Assembly: GCF_003385595.1 (NCBI RefSeq)
Contig: NZ_QNUE01000017.1
Coordinates: 1 to 64,000 of the forward strand
Reading direction: 5' to 3'
Source of the DNA: Chryseobacterium flavum
GTDB taxonomy: Bacteria > Bacteroidota > Bacteroidia > Flavobacteriales > Weeksellaceae
Length of the DNA: 64,000 nucleotides
Shown: positions 17,267 through 26,679 of the stretch, in pieces
Position numbering within the stretch: the first letter of the stretch is position 1
Layout: each line of letters begins with the position of its first letter
The notes under the pieces: model-generated
What the model saw: only the letters and a program-made list of their open reading frames with translations
Told to the model about the DNA's origin: nothing
The model's database searches: none
Made by a program: the position numbers and the translations under genes

Positions 17267-18265
17267 TTATTTTTTATTTATTGTTCTTTCATACATTTCA
17301 TTTATGGCATCTTCAATAACTTTTGGCTGATCCTGGTTCATATAGTGACCACTATTCGGGACTAAGATCTGTTTACTGTCTGAGGAGAGTAACAATAAGT
17401 CCTTTTGCATTTTATCCCATGCCTCAAGCATTTCATTTTTCAGGTTGGGATCTTTGATAAAGCCATCATATCTGCCTGTATCTGCTGCCGTCAGAACAGA
17501 TAATGGAATGTTTCCAAAAGAATTTATCAATGCTGCATTTCTTTTTACAGCACTCATCTGATCCTGCTCTTCCAGCACGGCATCAGCACTTTTATAGAGT
17601 AATGCGGGCATAATAGAATTCTGATACTGATAATCAGTTCCCGGGGGAAACATATTCCTGAACATCAGTCTGGCTGCTCCAAAAGTATTGGCAAACTTTA
17701 AAAATCCTGCCGGAAGCCCCTGATTCACAATTTCGTATAACTCCGGAGACAGATATTTTTTATCATCCGGATATTGGCTGTCTACCAATACTATCCCTGC
17801 TATATCTTCCGGATATTTTTTTACAAAAAAACGGATAAGTGTGCCCCCGAAAGAATGCCCGACAAGAATATAAGGTTTCGGAGTATTGGTTTTTTCCAGT
17901 AACCGATGAAGTTCTTCAGCCATTTTTTCACCTGTTTTAGGCTGCTCACCCCGTTCACTCCACAATAAACCGGACCGGTCATAAGAAAATGTAGTGTAGC
18001 TCTTTGATAAATCTTGTTGAATATGATACCATTGCAGATGCCCTGCGGGATCAAAACCTGTTTCAAAAACTACAGTAGGGCCACCCGACCCTTTTTGAAG
18101 ATAGTGCATTTTGTGTCCATCAATATCCACTAGTTTTCCATCCGGAGGAATACGTTCTGCTTTTGAGCGGGATACTTTTTCAAAAACAAATCCCGTTATC
18201 AGCAATAAGATAAGGATAACAAAGAGTACAAAGGCAATTTTCTTTGTCCATTGAAGTATTTTCAT
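17267..18265 (-). CDS. Membrane-anchored alpha/beta hydrolase
   Basis: 332 aa from ATG 18265; a TTG at 18301 would add 12 residues and is less likely. An N-terminal anchor (~residues 9-30, LFVILILLLITGFVF) is followed by an alpha/beta-hydrolase domain: HG-type entry replaced by FETGFDPAG, then YDRSGLLWS, nucleophile elbow GHSFGG (Ser in LVGHSFGGTLIRFF), and a C-terminal His in PNSGHYMNQDQP. An Asp in LTAADTGRYDG may complete the triad. It is probably periplasm-facing. Substrate unknown. It is monocistronic, with AT-rich spacers on both sides. Confidence 0.85.
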   Translation of the reverse strand: MKILQWTKKIAFVLFVILILLLITGFVFEKVSRSKAERIPPDGKLVDIDGHKMHYLQKGSGGPTVVFETGFDPAGHLQWYHIQQDLSKSYTTFSYDRSGLLWSERGEQPKTGEKMAEELHRLLEKTNTPKPYILVGHSFGGTLIRFFVKKYPEDIAGIVLVDSQYPDDKKYLSPELYEIVNQGLPAGFLKFANTFGAARLMFRNMFPPGTDYQYQNSIMPALLYKSADAVLEEQDQMSAVKRNAALINSFGNIPLSVLTAADTGRYDGFIKDPNLKNEMLEAWDKMQKDLLLLSSDSKQILVPNSGHYMNQDQPKVIEDAINEMYERTINKK

Positions 18266-18409
18266 AATCAGAAGTTTTTTAAAAGAAAGATAGCTATACA
18301 AATAAAGCTCTGAAGATAAGCAATATAATACTTTTGCTCAATACCCTTTTTCAGGTATATTTAACGGATTCTGATCAGAATGAGAAAACTGCAGTTTCAT
18401 TGTTACACT

Positions 18410-18447
18410 AAAAAAGAGACTATCTCACTTTTGAGACAGCCTCTTCC
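18410..18447 (-). terminator. Terminator after msrAB
   Basis: Minus-strand hairpin with imperfect arms AAGAGGCTGTCTCA / TGAGATAGTCTCTT around loop AAAG, followed by TTTT. It lies directly after the msrAB stop. Confidence 0.8.
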
Positions 18448-18455
18448 CTTTCACA

Positions 18456-19571
18456 TTACTTCTTATCTAACAACGGAAGATATTTTCCGTATCCTTTACT
18501 TTCCATCTCTACTTTCGGAATAAATTTCAGAGAAGCGCTGTTTATGCAGTAACGAAGCCCTCCTTTGTCTTCCGGTCCGTCTGTAAAAACGTGTCCCAAA
18601 TGGGCATCACCGGTTTTACTTCTTACCTCTACTCTTGTCATTCCGTGGGAACGATCCATTTTCTCGTCAATTAAACCTTTTGTAATCGGTTTTGAGAAGC
18701 TTGGCCATCCGCAGCCGGATTCAAATTTATCTGTAGAGACAAACAAGGGCTCGCCTGTCGTGATATCTACATAAATTCCTTCACGGGTTTCATTCCAGTA
18801 TTCGTTCTGGAAAGGTCTTTCTGTACCATTTTCTTGCGTAACATTATATTGTTCTGCTGTCAGTTTTTCCTTTAAAACTTTTTTATCCTGCTTTTGATAA
18901 GCTGGTTTTGGAAGCGGGTTGGCTTTTCTGGCCATTTCAAAAAGTCCCGGTTCAATGTGGCAGTAACCGCCTGGGTTTTTATCCAGATAATCCTGATGAT
19001 AGTCTTCCGCTCTGTAGAAGTTTTTTAACGGAATAGTTTCTACCAATACCGGTTTGCTATAATTTTTTGCCAGTTTCTGAACTTCCTCTTTAACGGTTAC
19101 CTCATCATTTTTATCGGTATAGTAAATTCCTGTTCTGTACTGATTTCCTCTGTCATTTCCCTGCTGGTCTTTACTGGTAGGATCAATAGTTTTGAAATAC
19201 AGATCAATCAACAGTTTCAGATCCACCTGCTCCGGATCATATTTTACTTTTACAGTTTCTGCAAAACCTGTTGTATGACTTACCACTTCTTCATAGGTAG
19301 GATTTTGGGTATTCCCGTTGGCATATCCCACTTCTGTTCCTACAACTCCACGAATCTGTTGAAAAAAATGTTCTGTTCCCCAGAAACATCCACCTGCAAA
19401 ATAAATTTCTCTAACGTTTTTATTATCCATAATTTTCTCATTTTCTTTTTTTACTTCCACTACATTGGGCTTTGTTTTCTTAAAAAGCCCGGATCCTGCA
19501 GCAAAAACTGCGATACCCAGAATAATTCCGAGTACAATTAATATATTTTTCATTTTTTTCTTTTTATTCAT
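18456..19571 (-). CDS. msrAB: Bifunctional peptide methionine sulfoxide reductase MsrA/MsrB
   Basis: 371-aa fusion that repairs both S- and R-methionine sulfoxide. An N-terminal membrane anchor or uncleaved signal (~8-27) puts it on the periplasmic face. The MsrA domain spans ~54-210 with the catalytic GCFWG (Cys62). The MsrB domain spans ~228-365 with [17 protein letters not shown] and the catalytic RYCIN cysteine. MsrB lacks the CxxC pairs that bind zinc in many homologues. Its ATG overlaps the stop of the DUF417 gene (TAATG), so the two are translationally coupled. The locus lies behind an ECF sigma/anti-sigma pair, suggesting induction by oxidative stress. Confidence 0.95.
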   Translation of the reverse strand: MNKKKKMKNILIVLGIILGIAVFAAGSGLFKKTKPNVVEVKKENEKIMDNKNVREIYFAGGCFWGTEHFFQQIRGVVGTEVGYANGNTQNPTYEEVVSHTTGFAETVKVKYDPEQVDLKLLIDLYFKTIDPTSKDQQGNDRGNQYRTGIYYTDKNDEVTVKEEVQKLAKNYSKPVLVETIPLKNFYRAEDYHQDYLDKNPGGYCHIEPGLFEMARKANPLPKPAYQKQDKKVLKEKLTAEQYNVTQENGTERPFQNEYWNETREGIYVDITTGEPLFVSTDKFESGCGWPSFSKPITKGLIDEKMDRSHGMTRVEVRSKTGDAHLGHVFTDGPEDKGGLRYCINSASLKFIPKVEMESKGYGKYLPLLDKK

Positions 19572-20014
19572 TATTTACGATTTTGAATGATCATCAGTCC
19601 AAATCCCAAAAACATAAGGTCTTTTACAATAAAGAAATCTGTAACGGGTATGCCGTCCACTATTTTCCACATTCCCGGAGTTGTAAACAAATAGCTTAAT
19701 GTTGTCAGGAAAATGACAATCATTCCTATTCCTGCATACTTCTTCAGTACAGCAAATTTCGCACTAAATATCAGGAGTAATGCAATGATAATTTCTATCA
19801 CTCCGATAAGATTTGACACTGCCTGGACACCCATCATCTTATATACGAAAAAAGTTAAGAAATGGTTTTCCACCAAAGGTTTAATTGCTGCTGCTTCTGT
19901 ATGCGTAAATTTAAAAACACCTATCCACAGCAAAATAAGCGCTGCTCCGAAGAGTGAGATATAATACCCGATTCCGGCAGATTGATTTTTAGATTCCTGT
20001 ACTGTTCCGACCAT
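19571..20014 (-). CDS. DUF417 (YkgB-like) inner-membrane protein
   Basis: 147 aa with four hydrophobic segments (about 17-35, 50-85 and 92-112, plus a C-terminal one). The sequence, including [20 protein letters not shown] and [15 protein letters not shown], is typical of DUF417/YkgB. Biochemical function is unknown; the family frequently neighbours stress genes. Here it precedes msrAB with a one-base start-stop overlap and follows a candidate ECF promoter at 20084-20055. I infer a membrane role in the same oxidative or hypochlorite response, not shown directly. Confidence 0.88.
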   Translation of the reverse strand: MVGTVQESKNQSAGIGYYISLFGAALILLWIGVFKFTHTEAAAIKPLVENHFLTFFVYKMMGVQAVSNLIGVIEIIIALLLIFSAKFAVLKKYAGIGMIVIFLTTLSYLFTTPGMWKIVDGIPVTDFFIVKDLMFLGFGLMIIQNRK

Positions 20015-20054
20015 GTTTTAAGATTTTAATTGAATACTTTATTGTTTTCAATAG

Positions 20055-20084
20055 TATAGTCGGAGCCTTTTTTAAATCCTGACA
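20055..20084 (-). promoter_or_regulatory. Candidate ECF-sigma promoter for DUF417-msrAB
   Basis: Minus strand: TGTCAGG (20084-20078), a 15-bp spacer and CGACTATA (20062-20055), about 40 nt before the DUF417 ATG. The pattern is unlike the housekeeping TAnnTTTG box and resembles the -35/-10 layout of ECF promoters. An ECF sigma and anti-sigma gene sit immediately upstream. The target sigma is inference. Confidence 0.5.
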
Positions 20085-20093
20085 GAATTTTTA

Positions 20094-20363
20094 TCAGAAA
20101 TTTAACTTATTGAACATTTTATTTTTAAAATTCTGAATTTCAGAATCATTTATTTCTGTTTCCCGTTCAGCAAATGTACTGGCGAGAATTTTATCCAGAA
20201 CTTCAAGTTTCTGCTTGTACATCCTGCACCATTTACAGATCATCAGATGCATGTTAAGTTTTCTTTTTTCCCTGGAAGAAATGGTATTGGCATTACGCTT
20301 TTCCATGAGCAGTGTTGCTTCACTGCATGGTAAAAACAGAATATGTAGTATTTTTCTTATCAT
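20094..20363 (-). CDS. Zinc-binding anti-sigma factor-like protein (ZAS type)
   Basis: 89 aa from the ATG at 20363, which lies 5 bp after the sigma factor stop; a longer in-frame extension into the sigma gene is a shadow. It has an N-terminal Cys13 and the pattern H39-x3-C43-x2-C46 (MHLMICKWC), the ZAS signature, followed by a basic/acidic helical tail. There is no transmembrane segment, so it is probably a soluble, redox-sensitive anti-sigma factor that holds the adjacent ECF sigma until its cysteines are oxidised. The sensing mechanism is inferred from RsrA-like relatives. Confidence 0.8.
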   Translation of the reverse strand: MIRKILHILFLPCSEATLLMEKRNANTISSREKRKLNMHLMICKWCRMYKQKLEVLDKILASTFAERETEINDSEIQNFKNKMFNKLNF

Positions 20364-20368
20364 TTCAT

Positions 20369-20923
20369 TTACGATCTTAAAAACCAGTTCACCTCCAGAC
20401 ATTCTCTGAGCTGCACCCGGCTTCGTTGAAGGATCTTCCAAAGGTTAGTCGCAGAAACATTCAATTCCTGACTTACTTCCGGTGCTTTTTTTTCTTCAAT
20501 ATAATACATTTTCAGCAGGATCTTCCATCTGGAGGGCAACTCCTCGATGCATTCCTCCAATGTTTTATTGAAATCCACATTATCTAAAAGCTCATTCCCT
20601 TCTCCTGATACATTCCAGTCATTTAAAATATCATTATTTTTCCATGAGCCGGTTTCATCAAAAAAATGATCAAGTCTGATATCGGGTTCGGATTTATATT
20701 TTTTCCTGTAAAAATCTGCAATTTTCCTGTTGAGAATAGCCATCAGCCAGGTCAAAGGCTGACTTTTGCCTTCAAAGCTGTCATATCCTGAATAGGCTGC
20801 CAGGAAAACTTCCTGAACAACATCCTGGGCATCCTCCCTATTGGATAACAGATATAGTGCTTTTTTCAGAAGCGGCCCGGAGTACTGCTCTATCCAGCTT
20901 TTAAACTCTTCGTCTTTTGTCAT
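20369..20923 (-). CDS. ECF-subfamily RNA polymerase sigma-70 factor
   Basis: 184 aa. Region 2 occupies about residues 10-75 (NREDAQDVVQEVFLAAY, with core-binding and -10-recognition helices: LTWLMAILNRKIADFYRKK). A linker of ~50 residues follows, then region 4 (ELPSRWKILLKMYYIEEKKA with HTH PEVSQELNVSATNLWKIL). There is no region 1 or 3. It forms a tight pair with the downstream ZAS anti-sigma gene (5-bp spacing), followed by DUF417 and msrAB. The likely role is to activate the repair operon under oxidative stress. The 289-bp region upstream to alaS contains no clear housekeeping promoter for it. Confidence 0.93.
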   Translation of the reverse strand: MTKDEEFKSWIEQYSGPLLKKALYLLSNREDAQDVVQEVFLAAYSGYDSFEGKSQPLTWLMAILNRKIADFYRKKYKSEPDIRLDHFFDETGSWKNNDILNDWNVSGEGNELLDNVDFNKTLEECIEELPSRWKILLKMYYIEEKKAPEVSQELNVSATNLWKILQRSRVQLRECLEVNWFLRS

Positions 20924-21162
20924 GGAAGGATTTTTTGTCTTATCTCAGATCATAACGAAGATAATAAGTTAAGCGGGAAACTGCAAAATTTTATGAATTA
21001 CTTTATTTAAGTATATAATCAGAACCCTATATATTTCCCATTGGGAAGCTTTATTTCCAGCTCCTCCCAACCTTACAGCTTTTAAAAACTAAATATCCTG
21101 AAAGCTAAGGCCGGCACCATTCAAAACATAGCATAAAATTATTACAAATCGCTTAAAAATAG

Positions 21163-21170
21163 TAAATTTG
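21163..21170 (+). promoter_or_regulatory. Possible -7 box (TAAATTTG) for alaS
   Basis: Matches TAnnTTTG. The predicted start is about 37 nt before the alaS ATG. No clear -33 TTG. Confidence 0.42.
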
Positions 21171-21212
21171 CATCTCATCAAAATTTGATACTAAAAAAGC
21201 AAAAGCAATACT

Positions 21213-23816
21213 ATGACATCACAAGAGATACGTCAAAAATTTTTAGATTATTTTAAAAGTAAGGAGCACTTAATCGTTCCTTCAGCTCCTATTGTGCTGA
21301 AAGACGACCCTACCCTTATGTTTTCCAACTCCGGTATGACCCAGTTCAAGGATTTTTTCCTTGGCTATAAAACCCCTACAGCCCCGAGAATCGCCGATAC
21401 GCAGAAGTGTCTGAGAGTTTCCGGGAAACACAATGATCTGGATGATGTAGGTAGAGATACTTACCACCACACCATGTTTGAAATGTTGGGAAACTGGTCT
21501 TTCGGGGATTACTTCAAAAAAGAGGCTATTGCTTTTGCCTGGGAATTACTGACTGAAGTATACGGAATTCCAAAAGAAAATTTATATGTAACGATTTTTG
21601 AGGGCGACGCTTCTGAAAATCTGGACAGGGACCAGGACGCTTATGATTTCTGGAAGTCACATATTTCAGAAGACAGAATCATTAACGGAAATAAAAAAGA
21701 TAACTTTTGGGAAATGGGTGAAAGCGGACCATGCGGGCCGTGTTCAGAAATACACATTGACCTGAGAACTCCTGAAGAAAAAGCAGCCGTTCCGGGAATT
21801 TCCCTGGTGAATCAGGATCACCCGCAGGTTGTGGAAGTATGGAACCTGGTTTTCATGGAATTCAACAGAAAAGCTGACAAATCTCTAGAGAAGCTTCCTG
21901 CTCAGCACGTAGATACGGGAATGGGCTTTGAGCGTCTTTGTATGGCGCTTCAGGGGAAATCTTCCAACTACGATACAGATGTTTTCACTCCGCTTATTTC
22001 TAAAGTTGAGGAGCTTTCAGGTAAAAAATATACCGGAATCTTAGAAGATGAAAAAGATATCGCCATCCGTGTTGTGGTAGACCACATCAGAGCGGTTTCT
22101 TTTGCTATTGCTGACGGGCAGTTACCATCAAACGGAGGTGCCGGTTATGTAATCAGAAGAATTTTAAGAAGAGGAATTTCCTATTCTTACCGCTTCCTGG
22201 ATATGAAGGAGCCTTTCCTTTACAAGCTTGTAGCAGTTCTTCAGGAACAAATGGGACCTTTCTTCCCTGAAATTGAAAAGCAGGGCAAACTGGTTGCTGA
22301 AGTAATCAAAAGCGAGGAAGATTCATTCTTAAAAACGATTGAAAATGGTCTGATCAGGGTAGAAAAGCTGATCCAGCAGACCATTGCAAATAACCAGAAA
22401 GTATTACCAAGCGAAGATGTTTTTGAGCTATATGATACTTATGGTTTCCCTGATGATTTAACGAGAATCATAGCTGAAGAAAAAGGGCTGACTATTAGTG
22501 AAGCAGGTTTCAAGACTCAAATGGATAAACAGAAGCTTCGTTCAAAAGCTGATTCTGCTCAGAAGGTATATGACTGGGTTATCTTGGAGGAAAGAGATGA
22601 AAACTTTGTGGGATACGATCAGATTGAATCCGAAACTTATATTACAAGATACAGAAAGGTAGAAAACAAAGACGGGGAATTTTACCAGGTGGTACTGAGC
22701 AGCTCTCCTTTCTACCCTGAAGGAGGAGGACAGGTTGGAGACAAAGGTGTTCTTGAGAATGCTGTTGAAAGCTTTGAGGTGTTGGAAACTAAAAAAGAGA
22801 ACGGACTAATCGTTTCCTTGATCAGTGGTCTTCCGAAAGATGCAGGGGCTCTTTTCTATGCTAAAGTAAACCCTTCTGAAAGAAAAAACTCCCAGGCTAA
22901 CCACTCTGTGACCCACCTGCTGCATGAAGCTTTAAGAGATGTTTTAGGAACTCATGTAGAGCAGAAAGGTTCTTATGTAGGTCCTGATTACCTGCGTTTC
23001 GACTTCTCTCATTTCAACAAAATGACTGAAGAAGAGCTGGCATTAATTGAAGAAAAAGTAAACCATAAGATCAAAGAAAGCATTGCTTTACAAGAATTCA
23101 GAAATATTCCGATTCAGGAAGCCCTGGACAAAGGAGCGATGGCTTTATTTGGTGAAAAATATGGTGACAATGTGAGAATGATCCAGTTTGGAAGTTCAAA
23201 AGAACTTTGCGGAGGAACTCACGTAAAAAACACCAGTGAAATCGGTCATTTCAAGATCACTTCTGAAGGTTCCGCAGCAGCAGGAATCCGAAGGATTGAA
23301 GCCATTTCAGGAGATAAATCTGAAGAATACTTCAAAAACCTTGAAAAGCAGATCACTGAGCTTTCCCAGTTATTAAAGTCTAAAGATGTGGTAAGATCTA
23401 TCGAAAAACTGATCGAAGAAAACACTTCATTGAAGGCTGAAGTAGATGCTCTTAAAAAAGAAAAAGCAAAAGGAGAAATCGGAGAATGGAAAAATGCTTA
23501 TGAGCAGAAAGGCAACAAGCAGCTTTTGGTAAAGAAAACTTCTCTGGATGCAGGTTCTGTAAAAGACATCGTATTCCAGCTGAAGAGAGAAATCCCGTCT
23601 TCTGTAACGATCATTCTTTCTGATGCAGACGGAAAACCAATGATTACTGTTGGAGTTTCTGATGATCTTGCTGCAGATTACCAGGCCGGAGCTATCGTAA
23701 AAGACCTGGCAAAAGAAATTCAGGGCGGCGGCGGCGGAAATCCTGGTTTTGCAACTGCCGGAGGTAAAAACCTTGACGGATTGGAAAACGCATACCAAAA
23801 AGCTTTAAGTATTTAA
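21213..23816 (+). CDS. alaS: Alanyl-tRNA synthetase
   Basis: 867-aa class II synthetase. The catalytic core (residues 1-~240) has motif 1 around FSNSGMTQFKDFFLG, motif 2 near HHTMFEMLGNWSFGDYF and motif 3 near DTGMGFERL. A tRNA-recognition helical domain follows. The editing domain has its zinc-binding residues in NHSVTHLLHEAL (HxxxH) and CGGTHV. The C-Ala domain ends in a GGGGGNPGFATAGG loop. All key motifs are intact. It is transcribed alone, with a strong terminator. No T-box is present, as expected outside Gram-positives. Confidence 0.98.
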   Translation: MTSQEIRQKFLDYFKSKEHLIVPSAPIVLKDDPTLMFSNSGMTQFKDFFLGYKTPTAPRIADTQKCLRVSGKHNDLDDVGRDTYHHTMFEMLGNWSFGDYFKKEAIAFAWELLTEVYGIPKENLYVTIFEGDASENLDRDQDAYDFWKSHISEDRIINGNKKDNFWEMGESGPCGPCSEIHIDLRTPEEKAAVPGISLVNQDHPQVVEVWNLVFMEFNRKADKSLEKLPAQHVDTGMGFERLCMALQGKSSNYDTDVFTPLISKVEELSGKKYTGILEDEKDIAIRVVVDHIRAVSFAIADGQLPSNGGAGYVIRRILRRGISYSYRFLDMKEPFLYKLVAVLQEQMGPFFPEIEKQGKLVAEVIKSEEDSFLKTIENGLIRVEKLIQQTIANNQKVLPSEDVFELYDTYGFPDDLTRIIAEEKGLTISEAGFKTQMDKQKLRSKADSAQKVYDWVILEERDENFVGYDQIESETYITRYRKVENKDGEFYQVVLSSSPFYPEGGGQVGDKGVLENAVESFEVLETKKENGLIVSLISGLPKDAGALFYAKVNPSERKNSQANHSVTHLLHEALRDVLGTHVEQKGSYVGPDYLRFDFSHFNKMTEEELALIEEKVNHKIKESIALQEFRNIPIQEALDKGAMALFGEKYGDNVRMIQFGSSKELCGGTHVKNTSEIGHFKITSEGSAAAGIRRIEAISGDKSEEYFKNLEKQITELSQLLKSKDVVRSIEKLIEENTSLKAEVDALKKEKAKGEIGEWKNAYEQKGNKQLLVKKTSLDAGSVKDIVFQLKREIPSSVTIILSDADGKPMITVGVSDDLAADYQAGAIVKDLAKEIQGGGGGNPGFATAGGKNLDGLENAYQKALSI

Positions 23817-23838
23817 AATATTTTTGACAATATAAATT

Positions 23839-23870
23839 AAACTCCTGATCTGTTCAGGAGTTTTTTTATT
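23839..23870 (+). terminator. Terminator after alaS
   Basis: Perfect stem AAACTCCTGA / TCAGGAGTTT (23839-23848 / 23854-23863), 5-nt loop, then seven T. Confidence 0.93.
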
Positions 23871-23988
23871 CTCAACTATTAAAGCCTCTGCTGTGAGGCG
23901 ATCCCTTATTGACAAAAGCTCCATCAGAAGTTAGATTAAATCAATGTTATACTCCGTCAAAAAACTTTTCCAGAACAATAAATATTAG

Positions 23989-23996
23989 TACTTTTG
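23989..23996 (+). promoter_or_regulatory. Possible -7 box (TACTTTTG) for the DUF5686 gene
   Basis: Exact TAnnTTTG match 15 bp before the ATG at 24012. No clear -33 box. Confidence 0.42.
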
Positions 23997-24011
23997 ACAT
24001 AGTTTTTTCAA

Positions 24012-26408
24012 ATGAAAAGGGGCTTATTTTTATTATTTTTCTTGATCTGCTTTTTGGGGTATTCACAATCAAAGATTAAAATTGTTGATGACACCAGTCA
24101 AAAACCTGTTTCCAATGCAAAGGTATCCTGTAATGATCAGGTTCTGGGCTATACAAATGCTCAGGGTGTTCTTGAATTTAAGACAATATGCAATACAATC
24201 AGTGTTGAAGCAGATTCCTATAAAAGGGAAACTGCAACTGTAGAAAGCAGTATGGAGGTTTCACTTATTAAAAAAAATTCAAAAACCACTGCAATTGATG
24301 CTGTTGTTATTGAAGACAAAAGTGATCCAAGAGCCTTGGAAATCCTTAAAAAAGTGAATAAGCTATTTCAGGAAAACTCACCAAAAAGTTTAGGATCCTA
24401 TTCTTATAAATCTTATGAAAAGATATCTCTGGACATTGATGAAGACAGTATTTCCCAATTTCAGGAGTACTTCAATGATTTAAGTATTTTCAAAAAGAAA
24501 AGAGAAAAGGATTCACTGAACAATAGTACGGCAAGAAAGATATTTTCAAAAAGCAAACTTTTCCTCTGGGAGCGGGCACAAGAGTTTTTATACTCAAAAA
24601 AATACGGGGAAAAAATCAATATTCTTGATAACAGGATTTCAGGATTGAAGCAGCCGGTTTACGAAATGATCGCTCTTCAGCAGAGTAACAGGGATGTCGT
24701 TCCTGAGCAGATCAAACAGGAAAACAGGGGTTTATACAGATTCTTCCTGTCTGATACTATCGAATTGGATGGAAGAAAAAATTTTGTTATCCGGTTCAGG
24801 GAAGTAAATTATAAAAACCCTGACCGGAAAAGGAAATACAACGGGGCTATCTATGTAGATACAGAAACATACGGCGTTAAAAAAATTGAAAATTTCAGCA
24901 AAAACAAAAATGACGGAATTATCACCAGCACCTGGGTATTTTACAATAATAAATGGTTCCTTGCCCATGAAAAAGCAAAACTGAAAATGGGCAAAATGGC
25001 AATGGACGATAAAGACCGCCTCAACAAGAAAGACAAGAAAAGTTTTGGTACTTATGCTTTCCTAACCTCCCGGTATTTTGATTTTGAATCTCCCATTGAA
25101 GAAAACCCAAAAGATTTCAAAGGATATACCTTCTCAGTAAAAAGCCTGGACGGACACTCACTGGAAGGTTACCGGACAGATCCTCTAACTGACCGGGAGC
25201 GGAACACATACAAAACCATTGACAGCTTAGGCAGAAAATATAAAATTGATAATAAAGCACAGATTGTTTCAGGATTACTGAACGGCCAGATCAGAGTAGG
25301 CTCTGTAGATTTTGCTGTAGATGAGATTGTCAATTACAACTCCTATGAAGGATTCAGACTTGGATTAAAGGCCAAAATGAATGAAAACTTTAACCCATAC
25401 TTCTCTCCTGATTATTATTTTGCATACGGTGTGAAAGACAGGGAATGGAAATTTGGAATGGGGCTGGATATGAAAACGACTTTAGAGAAAAACTCGTTTT
25501 TCAGATTTGAATTCTATGATGATGTAACCGCTTCAGGTGAATTTTACAGAAGATTATGGAACTTTAAAATGAGGATGATGAACTTTGGTAACAACCTTAA
25601 TAATGACAAATATTTTCATTTTAAAGGTGCATCACTATCCTATCTGAATGATGTAACAAACGGCCTGACCCTTGCGCTTGCCGTGAGAAGGAATATTGAA
25701 GAAGCTCAATTTGACTATCAGTTCAGGGATAAAGGTTCTTCATTTAAAAACTTCAATACGCTATTTACATTAAAGTATTCTCCAAACTCTACCAATATCA
25801 TGACCCCGCAGGGAAAATCATTGATCGATCAGAAATATCCCGAGCTGTATTTTAATTATGAACAGAGTTACAGAATGTTAGGCGGAGATTTTAATTATTC
25901 CCGTTTTGATGCCCTTTTTGTCCATAATTTTAAGACTCCTTTGGGAACAACCGGTTTCAGGCTGTATGGAGGTATGGTATTTGGAGAAGCTCCGATATGG
26001 AAAAACTTTACAATGAACGGACTGGCTTCTCCGGGCAAAGATTTTAATTTCAACCTAACCTCATTTCTGGGGTTTGCAACACTGGAAGGAGGAAAATACT
26101 ATAACGATAAATTTGTTGCCTACTATTTTACCCATAAACTTCCGTGGTATTTCAAAAGCTTCGGACACAATGTTTCCAGTTTCGATTTTGTATTGCGGGG
26201 AACCGTTGGAAATATGAAACATCCGGAGTACCATCAATTCCGTTTTAAGCCCCTGAATCATTTGTACCAGGAAGTCGGACTGGAGTGGAATAACTTCCTT
26301 TCAAGTTATTTTAACCTGGGATTATTTTACAGGGTTGGTTATTATACCACTCCGAACTTCAAACAAAACTTTGCCATTCAGTTTAAGCTTAAATTCCTGG
26401 AATTCTAA
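24012..26408 (+). CDS. DUF5686 family outer-membrane protein with carboxypeptidase-like regulatory domain
   Basis: 798 aa with a signal peptide (~19 aa, ending GYSQ). The N-terminal domain (~22-90) is a CarboxypepD_reg-like beta sandwich (KIKIVDDTSQKPVSNAKVSC). The middle is the DUF5686 region (DPRALEILKKVNKLFQENSP). The C-terminal ~350 residues alternate aromatic and polar residues as in an outer-membrane beta barrel, and the protein ends in a strand with terminal Phe (FKLKFLEF). The family is common in Bacteroidota, and its function is unproven; it may assist envelope assembly or transport. Promoter box just upstream; no partner gene except the small ORF 27 bp downstream. Confidence 0.88.
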   Translation: MKRGLFLLFFLICFLGYSQSKIKIVDDTSQKPVSNAKVSCNDQVLGYTNAQGVLEFKTICNTISVEADSYKRETATVESSMEVSLIKKNSKTTAIDAVVIEDKSDPRALEILKKVNKLFQENSPKSLGSYSYKSYEKISLDIDEDSISQFQEYFNDLSIFKKKREKDSLNNSTARKIFSKSKLFLWERAQEFLYSKKYGEKINILDNRISGLKQPVYEMIALQQSNRDVVPEQIKQENRGLYRFFLSDTIELDGRKNFVIRFREVNYKNPDRKRKYNGAIYVDTETYGVKKIENFSKNKNDGIITSTWVFYNNKWFLAHEKAKLKMGKMAMDDKDRLNKKDKKSFGTYAFLTSRYFDFESPIEENPKDFKGYTFSVKSLDGHSLEGYRTDPLTDRERNTYKTIDSLGRKYKIDNKAQIVSGLLNGQIRVGSVDFAVDEIVNYNSYEGFRLGLKAKMNENFNPYFSPDYYFAYGVKDREWKFGMGLDMKTTLEKNSFFRFEFYDDVTASGEFYRRLWNFKMRMMNFGNNLNNDKYFHFKGASLSYLNDVTNGLTLALAVRRNIEEAQFDYQFRDKGSSFKNFNTLFTLKYSPNSTNIMTPQGKSLIDQKYPELYFNYEQSYRMLGGDFNYSRFDALFVHNFKTPLGTTGFRLYGGMVFGEAPIWKNFTMNGLASPGKDFNFNLTSFLGFATLEGGKYYNDKFVAYYFTHKLPWYFKSFGHNVSSFDFVLRGTVGNMKHPEYHQFRFKPLNHLYQEVGLEWNNFLSSYFNLGLFYRVGYYTTPNFKQNFAIQFKLKFLEF

Positions 26409-26435
26409 ATTAGCTAATAAAACATAATAAATAAT

Positions 26436-26672
26436 ATGCAGACGATCGAAATAAAGGCAGAACAGTTTTTTGAATTATTAAAGTTAAAAGATACTTCAAT
26501 GTGGGAGATTTTCTCACAGATGATTGACGGGAATGAAAAGGAAATTATCTTCCTGGATAACAACAGTAAGATCCTTTTTAATTATATTTTACCTTCTACT
26601 CCGGAAAAACTGGAAGAAGACAGAAAAGAGTTCTCCAAACAGTTTTCAGAAAAGCTGGCTCATTTTAATTAA
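26436..26672 (+). CDS. Hypothetical small protein (78 aa)
   Basis: Soluble, acidic, helical protein starting MQTIEIKAEQFFELLKLKDT. No motif or family is recognised. It sits 27 bp after the DUF5686 gene and 7 bp before the M28 peptidase ATG, so all three are likely in one transcript. The strand-helix pattern and the Glu/Lys-rich tail (EKLEEDRKEFSKQFSEKL) suggest a small folded protein. Its coding status rests on the tight spacing and start-codon context. Confidence 0.6.
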   Translation: MQTIEIKAEQFFELLKLKDTSMWEIFSQMIDGNEKEIIFLDNNSKILFNYILPSTPEKLEEDRKEFSKQFSEKLAHFN

Positions 26673-26679
26673 AATACCA

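Noticed and set aside
20364..20441. Longer anti-sigma frame reaching into the sigma gene
   Set aside because: The overlap is with coding sequence of region 4; the ATG 5 bp after the sigma stop is the natural start.
21071..21077. TGTAAGG (minus strand) upstream of the ECF sigma gene as a second ECF promoter
   Set aside because: No CGACTATA-like box follows at about 15 bp, so autoregulation of the sigma gene cannot be supported.
26524..26679. Extended N-terminus of the M28 peptidase
   Set aside because: It overlaps the 78-aa gene, and the ATG at 26680 gives a proper signal peptide directly.
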